Assembly: GCF_000223985.1 (NCBI RefSeq)
Contig: NZ_AFWV01000015.1
Coordinates: 1-64,000, forward strand
Source of the DNA: Thiocapsa marina 5811
GTDB lineage: Bacteria > Pseudomonadota > Gammaproteobacteria > Chromatiales > Chromatiaceae
Reading direction: 5' to 3'
DNA: 64,000 nucleotides
Made by a program: the position numbers and the translations under genes. Of this stretch, positions 57,090 through 64,000 are shown one piece after another; within the stretch, counting starts at the first letter, position 1, and the number at the start of each line of letters is the position of its first letter. The notes beneath the pieces are model-generated. The model was not told the DNA's origin. It saw only the letters and a program-made list of their open reading frames with translations, and did no database searches.

Positions 57090-58130
57090 ATGCACCTGTT
57101 CTACGCACTGGCCACCGCTACCGCCATCGCTCTGGCACTCGGCGGCACGCACATCGTCATTGCTTCCGAACCCGATGCGCAGGGGGCGGCTCCGACGGTG
57201 GTTCCGGCGGGCGAAACCTTGGCCTCCTCCGGCGATCCCGCGGATGTCGTTCTCACGATCAACGGCGTTGCGATCCCTCGTGCCGAGCTGGAACGCAATG
57301 CTCGCCCATTGTTGGCCAGGATGGGCCCCGCGGACTCCATCACTCCCGATCAACGCAAGCTCGTCGAAGAGACCGCGAAAGAGAACTTGATCCGCTCCGA
57401 GCTCCTCTTTCAGCTCGCGAAGGATCAGAACATCCCCGATCTCGACCGGCAGGTCGAGGAACAGTTCGCCCTCATCAAGTCCCGTTCGCCGAGCGAAGAG
57501 GAATGGAACGACGCGCTCGCCAAAAAGGGCATCACCCCGGATGGACTGCATGAGCAGCTCAAACGCGGGCTCATGATCAACGCATTCGTCCAGAACGAGG
57601 TGGTGTCTAAAATCGAGATTACCGACGCACAACTCAAAGCCGTCTACGACGAGCATCCCGAGTCGTTCAGTCAGCCGGAATCGATGCGTGCGAGCCACGT
57701 CTTGATCGGAGTCGACGCGGACGCCGGCGCCGAGGAGAAGGAAAACGCCAAGCGGAAGGCCGACGAGATCCTCGAAAAGGTGAAATCCGGTGCCGATTTC
57801 GCCGAGTTGGCCAAGAGCGAATCGACCTGCCCCAGCGCCGCGCAAGGGGGTGACCTCGGCGAGTTCGGGCGGGGGCAGATGGTTGCACCCTTTGAGAATG
57901 CCGCGTTTGCTCTGAAATCAGGCGACCTGAGCGAAGTGGTGGAGACCCAATTCGGATACCACATCATCAAGGCAACGGATAAGAAACCGGCCGCAGTCGT
58001 GCCTTTCGAAGAGGTGAAGGTACGCATCGAGAAACAGTTGAAGACGCAGCAGGTGCAACGAGATCTCATGGCCAAGATCGAGGCGCTCAGGGCGACGTCC
58101 GTGATCGAGTCTCCCGCGCAGAACCCGTAA
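57090..58130 (+). CDS. Parvulin-type peptidyl-prolyl isomerase (PpiC/SurA-like)
   Basis: The 346-aa product has a signal peptide (MHLFYALATATAIALALGGT), a SurA_N-like helical chaperone region (about 60-205) and one parvulin domain (about 215-310). The domain shows RASHVLIGVDADAGAEEKEN, SGADFAELAKSESTCPSAAQ and GGDLGEFGRGQMVAPFENAA. It would assist folding of exported proteins in the periplasm. ATG 57090 is chosen for the signal peptide. No operon partner; the photolyase-fragment region lies upstream. Confidence 0.93.
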   Translation: MHLFYALATATAIALALGGTHIVIASEPDAQGAAPTVVPAGETLASSGDPADVVLTINGVAIPRAELERNARPLLARMGPADSITPDQRKLVEETAKENLIRSELLFQLAKDQNIPDLDRQVEEQFALIKSRSPSEEEWNDALAKKGITPDGLHEQLKRGLMINAFVQNEVVSKIEITDAQLKAVYDEHPESFSQPESMRASHVLIGVDADAGAEEKENAKRKADEILEKVKSGADFAELAKSESTCPSAAQGGDLGEFGRGQMVAPFENAAFALKSGDLSEVVETQFGYHIIKATDKKPAAVVPFEEVKVRIEKQLKTQQVQRDLMAKIEALRATSVIESPAQNP

Positions 58131-58489
58131 TTCCTTCTCGAAAAAAGCGCTTCTCGTCCGCCACCGATCTCGGAATGCTCCCGGCTGTGCCGGGGGCGAG
58201 ACGGTGTCCGTCCCCCGGTGCAACCCCTCGACCCTCCGGATCATGCTTCCGGCATCGCTTCGCGATGCGGGCACTCGCCTTGCAATCGCATCAACTGCCG
58301 TGATTTCATTCAACTCCCTCTTGTAAGAAGACCGATATGAATTCCGATACGTGATAGGGATATTCGATGCTGGTGAAGCAGGTTCCCAATACGTCCGACG
58401 TCACGGAATGGCAGGCGCTCGGGATGTCAAGGGTGACTGAACCGCAATTGACTGACGATCACTCGGGTTTTTATAAGAAGGAGCATGCC
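58131..58489. other. Intergenic region before the reductase remnant
   Basis: A CGGGGGCGAGACGG.../CCGTCCCCCGG hairpin (around 58189-58216) without a T-run may end the isomerase transcript. The second half (58367-58489) is open in the reductase frame, starting MLVKQVPNTSDV, but AAGGAG at 58478-58483 and a GTG at 58490 mark the likelier start. Nothing else is recognised. Confidence 0.5.
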
Positions 58490-59440
58490 GTGTCCGATCG
58501 AGTCTCGGTTGATGTCGTCGTCACTGGGGCGGGTCATGCCGGTTTGAATGCCGTAAAGGAGATCCGCCGTGTCACGGACGGCTATTTCTTGGTCAATGGC
58601 GGCAGCCTGGGGACGACCTGCGCATGGGTCGGCTGCATGCCGTCGAGGGTCGCTATTCACCGGGGCGACATCTACGCAATGTGCAAGCACTTTCAGCGTT
58701 ACGGCATCGATGGCGCCGAATCCCCGAGCATCGACGGGTCGAGCGTGCTGGGGCATATCCGCGACCTGCGTGACACCTTCGTGGATCTGGTGCTCGCCAA
58801 TACCACGGACGAGATGGAGCACGAATTAGTCGATGGCCATGCGCGCTTCATCGATCCGCACTGCATTGAAGTCGGTGACAGAACCATCCGTGTGCGCGCG
58901 TTCGTCATTGCGGCCGGGGCATCGAGCATTGTGCCGGCGGGTTGGCGGGAGTCGTTCGGCGATGCCATCCTGACGGTCGAGGATCGCTTCGAGCTGGAGC
59001 GCTTGCCCAAGTCGCTCGCAGTCATCGGTCTGGGGCCGATCGGCTTGGGGTTTGGGCAGGCCCTGCGGCGGCTCGCGGTCGATGTGGTCGGATTCGGGTC
59101 GGGCACCACCCTGGCACGGCTGGACGACCCGAACATCAATCAAGCCGCCGTCGAGATTGTGCGGCGCGAGTTTCCGATCTGGCTCGGCGCGCCCGCGCAG
59201 ATCGAGCGCGCGGACGGCGGGGTGTTGGTGCGCGCCGCCGATCGAGAGCAGCTGGTGGAGAAGGTGCTGGTCGCGATCGGGCGTCGACCGAACCTGGCAC
59301 GCCCGGGACTGGAGGGCATCGGCTGTCAGGTCGACGAGCGCGGCGTGCCGCTCTACGACCCCGGGACGTTGCAGATCGGACGACTCCCATCTTCATCGCG
59401 GACGCGGTCCCGCCGGCGCCGAGGCCAGTGCCTGAGCGCG
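58490..59440 (+). pseudogene. Truncated, frameshifted FAD-dependent disulfide reductase (Lpd/MerA-like)
   Basis: About 300 codons match dihydrolipoamide dehydrogenase-type flavoproteins: FAD motif VDVVVTGAGHAGLNAVKEI, redox pair C-X4-C in LGTTCAWVGCMPSRVAIH, NAD motif LAVIGLGPIGLGFGQALRRL, and LVAIGRRPNLARPGLEGI. Near 59385 the frame slips; the next family block (TPIFIADAVPP) continues in another frame, and the C-terminal dimerisation domain is absent. An opposite-strand gene occupies the region beyond. GTG 58490 with AAGGAG is the original start. It is a dead gene. Confidence 0.8.
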
Positions 59441-59492
59441 ATCCGGTCGGCTGGCGGGCCGGTCGGCGCTTCGTGGAATTTCGGTGTCGGCC

Positions 59493-60017
59493 TCATCGTG
59501 AAGGTCGTGCTCTCACGATCGAGCGTCGCTCGGGAAACAATTCCTCCCGCCATCCGCGCGCGGAGGTGCGCAGCATCCAGCGGGTCAGGTGCAGATTCAA
59601 CCGACACAGGAGAATGGGAGCTTCGGTCTTGCGGAGTGGTACGCGTGCGGACGTTCGCCGCCGCGGCGCCAGGCGGTCGAGCGCACGTACCAGCTTTACG
59701 ACCGTCGTCGTCCAATCTGCCAGACGGCGTCGCACGCGAGACGATCTGCGCTGGAACGCATGCTCGACCGGAGGCGTGGGGGACGGCGCCACCGCCGGGT
59801 TCAAGAGGGCATGGACACGCTCTTGGATTGCCGGTGCATCCAACGTCCCGACCTCGTAACGGACCAACAGGCTTGCGCAGGCCGGATTCGCCCGGACCGT
59901 CAAGACACCGACTTGTCCACGGAGCGCCGATTCGAGGCGGTCCGCGACACCTCGATCCTGGTGCAGTGCCGAAATGCGCAACCGCAAGCGTCCGCTCGTC
60001 TGATGACACACCTTCAT
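59493..60017 (-). CDS. HMA-like domain protein
   Basis: The 174-aa product begins MKVCHQTSGRLRLRISALHQ, then VLTVRANPACASLLVRYEVG, an HMA/HMA2-type ferredoxin-like domain lacking a clear CxxC. The C-terminal part is basic (VKLVRALDRLAPRRRTSARV) and ends near the reductase remnant. Relatives occur near metal transport or unknown-function genes. It lies 128 bp after the MFS gene on the same strand. Start choice (ATG 60017) is moderately certain; an upstream extension is possible. Confidence 0.6.
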   Translation of the reverse strand: MKVCHQTSGRLRLRISALHQDRGVADRLESALRGQVGVLTVRANPACASLLVRYEVGTLDAPAIQERVHALLNPAVAPSPTPPVEHAFQRRSSRVRRRLADWTTTVVKLVRALDRLAPRRRTSARVPLRKTEAPILLCRLNLHLTRWMLRTSARGWREELFPERRSIVRARPSR

Positions 60018-60145
60018 CTCGGTTCCGTCCCGATCGACTCGACTCTGAAAAATACAGGCGGGATAGTAATAAGAATGATTTGTAATAATAAGATTCCCGG
60101 TGATCGGGCCGTCAGCGACGCCGGTGGGTTGCGGACCTCTTCGCA

Positions 60146-61522
60146 TCACCCGGAAACCTCCTTCCAACGTAAGCTGAGTGCCGATCCGACGAGCCCGGCG
60201 AGACCAAGCAGAAGAATGGTCCCTTCCACGGAGACGGTCGCCGCCAGTGCCCCGAGCAGGCCGGACACCAGCAGCAGTGCGCCGATGACGCTGTTGCTGA
60301 CCGCGACATAGTCGGTGCGTTTGTTGCCGTCGGCCATGTCGACCAGATAGGTCTTGCGCCCGAGCCGCACGCCGGCGTGCGCGATGCCGAGTCCGAAGAA
60401 GGCGATCGGGTAGAACCAGATCGCCGCCGCGCTCGGCATTCCGAGCCAGGACCAGAGGGCGACCGCGATCGAGAGGGCTGCGGCCAACCCGCAGGCGGCG
60501 GCGAAGACCTGTCGGCTGGAGTGATCCGACCAGCGTCCCCAGACCGGGGAGCTCACCAGGCCGGCGAGGCCTTCCACGGCGATGAAAATGCCGAGCAGCG
60601 AGATGGCACCCCCGAGGTCATCACGGGCCAACGCCACGTAGAAGGGTGCCGCGAGCCCGGAGCCCATGGCCAGCGCTCGGGCGATCACGAATCTCCGGAA
60701 GGGCCGGTCGTCGCGCAGGATCGCGAGCCGGGCGAAGGCCTCGGCCAGCGCGTTGGAGCCGCCCTCGGTGGCGCCGGGGAACTCGACGATGCGGCTGAAT
60801 GACCAGGCGGCCAGGAACCACAGGAGTGCCGCACCCGCCAGGAGAGCGACATAGAGGCCGGTCGACTCGCTTCCGTCCTGCACGGCGCCGAGACCCAGGC
60901 CGACACCCATGGCGCCGAGTCCGGCGATGGCGCTGATCCAGCCGGACAGGCGGCCGCGGCGGGTCTTGGGGATGGTCTTGCCCTGCACGTCCTTGTAGGC
61001 GACCGAGCAGGCCCCGCGCGCCAGGCTGAAGAGGATCAGCAGTGCGATGACCGCAGCGCCCGCCGCTGCTCCTTCGAGCGCGAAGGCGACCCAGCCGATC
61101 GCGGCCAGACAGAGCCCTTGGATCACGCCGCCCCAGACCCAGACCCATTTGCGGATGGCCTGTCGTCGGACGATCTCGCCGATCAGGATCTGCGGCAGCA
61201 TGGAGCCGGATTCGCGGATCGGCACCAGCAGGCTGAGCATCCAGGCCGGGGCACCGAGCTGCAGGAGCAGCCAGGGCAGGGTGGTCTTGGCGCTGGCCAG
61301 ACGGTCGGCGATGTTGCTGAGCGTGTTGGCGATCAGGGTGGAGAGGAAGTTGCCCGGTGTCTCGTGACAGGCATCGGCGCTGATCTCTTTGCAGGTGCGT
61401 CCCTCGTCGTCCTCGGCGAGGCGCTCGTAGAGGCTTTCCAGCCATTCGGGGTGACGGGTCGGTGTCGTCCGGTTCACTGATATCGGGTCCATGGGCTCGG
61501 TCGGGATCGCGTTGTGCCTCAT
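60146..61522 (-). CDS. MFS transporter
   Basis: The 458-aa product has about twelve hydrophobic segments, for example IQGLCLAAIGWVAFALEG, VIALLILFSLARGACSVAY and GILLGLAG-type helices. The cytoplasmic loop has KTIPKTRRGRLSGWISA, an MFS-like motif. The N-terminal 60 residues are hydrophilic with two cysteines (TCKEISADACHETPGNF), unusual for an MFS protein. The substrate is not predictable. ATG 61522 is preferred; ATG 61492 is an alternative. It is divergent from the mutarotase gene across 256 bp. Confidence 0.85.
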   Translation of the reverse strand: MRHNAIPTEPMDPISVNRTTPTRHPEWLESLYERLAEDDEGRTCKEISADACHETPGNFLSTLIANTLSNIADRLASAKTTLPWLLLQLGAPAWMLSLLVPIRESGSMLPQILIGEIVRRQAIRKWVWVWGGVIQGLCLAAIGWVAFALEGAAAGAAVIALLILFSLARGACSVAYKDVQGKTIPKTRRGRLSGWISAIAGLGAMGVGLGLGAVQDGSESTGLYVALLAGAALLWFLAAWSFSRIVEFPGATEGGSNALAEAFARLAILRDDRPFRRFVIARALAMGSGLAAPFYVALARDDLGGAISLLGIFIAVEGLAGLVSSPVWGRWSDHSSRQVFAAACGLAAALSIAVALWSWLGMPSAAAIWFYPIAFFGLGIAHAGVRLGRKTYLVDMADGNKRTDYVAVSNSVIGALLLVSGLLGALAATVSVEGTILLLGLAGLVGSALSLRWKEVSG

Positions 61523-61778
61523 CTTCACTCGGTGTCTCGGGAGCGGCAAGCTCCGTGTCTGCGCGAGGGTTTCCGCAAATCGATCGGTTGCAAGGCGCGA
61601 CCGTCGGCGCCTTGCGGAGCAGGGCCTTGGGAGCTACGCTCCCGGCCACCCGTCGAGATCGGGCTCGGCCGTCCGCCGAGAACGCGGGATGCCGAGTGCG
61701 CAAGCCCCGGCAGTCCCCTGATTCCTTGCCACACGGGCCTTTCCAGACGAAGCGCCCCACCGACCCGGAGAATCATCC

Positions 61779-62690
61779 ATGGACATCGAGGCACTGAACG
61801 CCGAGCACGGCATCGACGGCATCCTGCGTTTCACCGAAGGCCGCGGCGGCCTGACCATGATCGAGATCGCCAACGCGCAGGCGACGGCCCTGATCTCGCC
61901 CTACGCCGGACAGGTCTTGGCCTATCGGCCGACCGATGCGGCGGATGATCTGCTCTTCGTCGGCGAACGGGCCTATTTCGCCGAGGGCAAGGCAATCAAA
62001 GGCGGTATCCCGATCTGCTGGCCCTGGTTCGGCGCGGATCCCGAGGCGAAGGGCCGATCCGCCCACGGGTTCGTGCGGGCCTGGCCCTGGCAGGTGCTCG
62101 CGACCGAATCGCTTGCGGACGGCGCCACACGGGTGCAGCTCGGGATCGCCGACGACGCCGAGACGCGCGCCGTCTGGACACAGTATTTCAATCTCCTGGT
62201 CGACATCCATGTGGGCACAACCCTCTCGGTCGACTTGAGCACCCTGAATGCGGGCGATCGGCCCTTCAATATCACCCAAGGTCTGCATGCCTATTTCAAG
62301 GTCGGCGATGCGAGCCGGATTCGGGTCGACGGCCTCGACGGGTGCCGCTACATCGACAAGGCCGCCGACGGCGGGGATGCCGTGATCCGCCAAGAGGGAC
62401 AGGTTGCGTTCGAACACGAGGTCAATCGCATTTACGAGGATGTGCCCCCGGTGCTGACCATCGTCGACCCGACCCTGGATCGGCGCATCCGCATCGAATC
62501 CGAGTACAGCCGCACCGCCGTGGTCTGGAACCCCTGGGTCGAGACCGCGAAGGCGATGGACGATCTCGACGATCAGGATTACCGGCGCTTCGTCTGCGTC
62601 GAGACGGTCAACACCGCCTCCGAGGTGATCGAGATCCCGCCCGGGGAGACCTATCGTCTCGCGGCGCGTTATTCCATCGAGCCGCTCTGA
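61779..62690 (+). CDS. D-hexose-6-phosphate mutarotase (aldose 1-epimerase family)
   Basis: The 303-aa product shows ATALISPYAGQVLAYRPTDA, KAIKGGIPICWPWFGADPEA, AHGFVRAWPWQVL (His and Arg) and FNITQGLHAYFKVGD. The C-terminal VVWNPWVETAKAMDDLDDQD and VCVETVNTASEVIEIPPGE include the catalytic Glu. The family, which includes YeaD, interconverts anomers of glucose-6-phosphate. It lies 10 bp before glnE and may be co-transcribed with it. Confidence 0.93.
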   Translation: MDIEALNAEHGIDGILRFTEGRGGLTMIEIANAQATALISPYAGQVLAYRPTDAADDLLFVGERAYFAEGKAIKGGIPICWPWFGADPEAKGRSAHGFVRAWPWQVLATESLADGATRVQLGIADDAETRAVWTQYFNLLVDIHVGTTLSVDLSTLNAGDRPFNITQGLHAYFKVGDASRIRVDGLDGCRYIDKAADGGDAVIRQEGQVAFEHEVNRIYEDVPPVLTIVDPTLDRRIRIESEYSRTAVVWNPWVETAKAMDDLDDQDYRRFVCVETVNTASEVIEIPPGETYRLAARYSIEPL

Positions 62691-62700
62691 TCGAGCCCTC

Positions 62701-64000
62701 ATGGATCGCTTTCGCAATCTCGACCCGGCGACCGAGGCACACTGGCAGACCTGGCTCGACTGGGCCGCAGCGCAGGGCGTGGAGGTGCCGGACGCCCCGG
62801 CCTTCGCCGATGCGCGGGCGCGGGTCTGGGAGGCCAGCGATTATGTCGCCGTCTCGCTCGCCCGTCATCCGGAGGTCTTGGCCGACCTGATCGCACGCGG
62901 CGAGCTCGAGCAGGCCCACGATGCCGCTTCACTGGCACGTGGTTTCGAGGCCGCGCTGGCGCCGGTCACGGACGAGCCCGGTCTGCACCGAGCCCTGCGT
63001 CTTTTTCGCCGACGCGAGATGATCCGCATCATCTGGCGCGACATCGCCGGTTGGGCCGAGCTGGCGGAGACCCTGGAGCATCTCACCGCTCTGGCCGACC
63101 TCTGCATCCAGGGCGCCCTGGATCGCCTCCACGCCTGGACCTGTGCGGAGCTCGGCACGCCGCGCGACGCGTCGGGTCGCGCGCTGCGGATGGCCGTGCT
63201 CGGCATGGGCAAGCTCGGCGCGCGCGAGCTCAACCTGAGCTCCGACATCGACCTCATTTTCGCCTTCGCCGCCAACGGCGAGACCGAGGGTGGCCCCCGG
63301 ACGCTCGACAACGCGCAGTTCTTCACCAAGCTCGGCCAGCGCTTGGCGCAGGCGCTGGGCAGCCAAACGGTCGACGGATTCGTCTTCCGCGTCGATACGC
63401 GTTTGCGTCCCTTCGGAGAGTCCGGCCCGCTCGCCATGAGCTTCAACGCGCTGGAGGACTATTACCAAACCCAGGCGCGCGAGTGGGAGCGCTACGCCAT
63501 GATCAAGGCGCGCGTCGTGGTCGGAGACCCGGACGACGCACGCGAGCTGATGGCGATGCTGCGTCCCTTCGTCTATCGGCGTTATCTGGATTTCGGCGCG
63601 ATCGAGTCCCTGCGCGACCTCAAGCGGATGATCGCCAAAGAGCTCTATCGCCGCGGCATGGATGCCAACATCAAGCTCGGTCCGGGCGGTATCCGCGAGA
63701 TCGAGTTCATCGGGCAGGCGTTCCAGCTCATCCGCGGCGGTCACGACGCGGACCTGCAGATCCGCCCCATCCGCGAGGTCCTCGCACTGCTGGCGCACAA
63801 GCAATTGATGCCCGAACCCGCCGTGCGGGGGCTCGACGACGCCTACTGTTTCCTTCGCCTGGTCGAGAACCGCATCCAGGCGTATCGCGACAAGCAGACC
63901 CATCTGCTGCCCGCCGACGCGCCGGGTCGGGCGCGTCTGGCGCGTTCGATGGGGTTTGCGGATTGGCCGGCCTTCGAAGCGGTCCTGGAGGCGCATCGCC
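62701..64000 (+). CDS. glnE: Glutamine synthetase adenylyltransferase/deadenylase, 5' part
   Basis: The gene is cut by the window end; 433 codons are visible of an expected 930 or so. The N-terminal (deadenylase) nucleotidyltransferase domain shows MAVLGMGKLGARELNLSSDI with DIDLIF as the metal-binding pair. DTRLRPFGESGPLAMSFNAL, REWERYAMIKARVV and IKLGPGGIREIEFIGQAFQL follow, all GlnE signatures. GlnE tunes glutamine synthetase activity to nitrogen status. Start at ATG 62701. Confidence 0.96.
   Translation, partial: MDRFRNLDPATEAHWQTWLDWAAAQGVEVPDAPAFADARARVWEASDYVAVSLARHPEVLADLIARGELEQAHDAASLARGFEAALAPVTDEPGLHRALRLFRRREMIRIIWRDIAGWAELAETLEHLTALADLCIQGALDRLHAWTCAELGTPRDASGRALRMAVLGMGKLGARELNLSSDIDLIFAFAANGETEGGPRTLDNAQFFTKLGQRLAQALGSQTVDGFVFRVDTRLRPFGESGPLAMSFNALEDYYQTQAREWERYAMIKARVVVGDPDDARELMAMLRPFVYRRYLDFGAIESLRDLKRMIAKELYRRGMDANIKLGPGGIREIEFIGQAFQLIRGGHDADLQIRPIREVLALLAHKQLMPEPAVRGLDDAYCFLRLVENRIQAYRDKQTHLLPADAPGRARLARSMGFADWPAFEAVLEAHR

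Noticed and set aside
58367..58489. N-terminal stretch MLVKQVPNTSDV resembling the start of EtfB
   Set aside because: The match is a dozen residues long, and a strong AAGGAG plus GTG at 58490 marks the reductase start; probably chance.
59493..60085. Continuation of the reductase frame to 60085
   Set aside because: After about 59440 the translation is Arg/Ser-rich and antisense to the HMA-like gene.

Overview
The window is about 64 kb of GC-rich chromosome from a gammaproteobacterium, most likely a purple sulfur bacterium (Chromatiaceae, Thiocapsa/Allochromatium-like). The main argument is the class III polyhydroxyalkanoate locus (phaC and phaE facing phaA, phaR, a phasin and phaB), laid out as in Allochromatium vinosum. 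The mreBCD-mrdA-rodA-mltB-dacA-ybeD-lipB, dusB-fis, accB-accC-aroQ, cutA-dsbD-tlpA and fxsA-groES-groEL blocks are typical gammaproteobacterial core synteny. The genus is an inference; no marker here settles it.

Layout. 1-2750: a 5'-truncated acyl-CoA synthetase remnant, tRNA-Gly(CCC), a DUF2007 protein, mutY-yggX. 2.9-12.05 kb: cell elongation and envelope genes ending in ybeD-lipB. 12.05-12.29 kb: a 237-bp MITE-like element. 12.3-19.3 kb: a leftward cluster (DUF2126 putative amidoligase, MoxR ATPase, DUF58 protein, a secreted cysteine-rich protein, a 174-aa protein of unknown function). 19.6-21.4 kb: a B12-binding radical SAM enzyme. 21.4-27.1 kb: the PHA locus. 27.3-28.4 kb: a terminator, a 96-bp hexanucleotide tandem repeat, a DUF29 gene and a small coiled-coil/membrane gene. 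28.4-37.5 kb: purD, a stand-alone lpxA homologue, purH, dusB-fis, prmA, accC, accB and aroQ. 37.6-43.8 kb: tlpA-like, dsbD with a doubled N-terminal domain, cutA, fxsA and a CIRCE-controlled groESL. 43.8-51 kb: a second copy of the MITE interrupting a small ORF, an exported beta-carbonic anhydrase, a truncated histidine kinase/sigma54-activator chimera, two small heat-shock proteins, a photolyase-like FAD-domain protein, a photolyase and a DUF2256 protein. 51-57 kb: a large secreted PKD/H-type-lectin-like protein, a decayed IS, and a partial duplicate of the photolyase-DUF2256 segment. 57-64 kb: a parvulin isomerase, a broken flavin disulfide reductase, an HMA-like protein, an MFS transporter, a mutarotase and the start of glnE.

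Two repeat families stand out. First, some fifteen palindromic units bounded by TAAACCGCG and CGCGGTTTA lie between genes from 0.6 to 35.1 kb. Many of them supply or touch a neighbouring stop or start codon, and I saw none from 35.1 to 64 kb. Second, two inverted copies of a 237-bp element, about 98% identical, have 18-bp perfect terminal inverted repeats and different 5-bp target duplications (TTTAA, ATGAT); this is direct evidence of recent mobility. Removing the second copy with one duplication restores a 42-codon reading frame.

The best candidates for undescribed biology are the DUF2126-MoxR-DUF58-secreted protein cluster, the MITE and the palindromic repeat family. The kinase-activator chimera, the broken transposase, the truncated reductase and the partial photolyase duplicate show that 44-60 kb has undergone repeated deletion and rearrangement.
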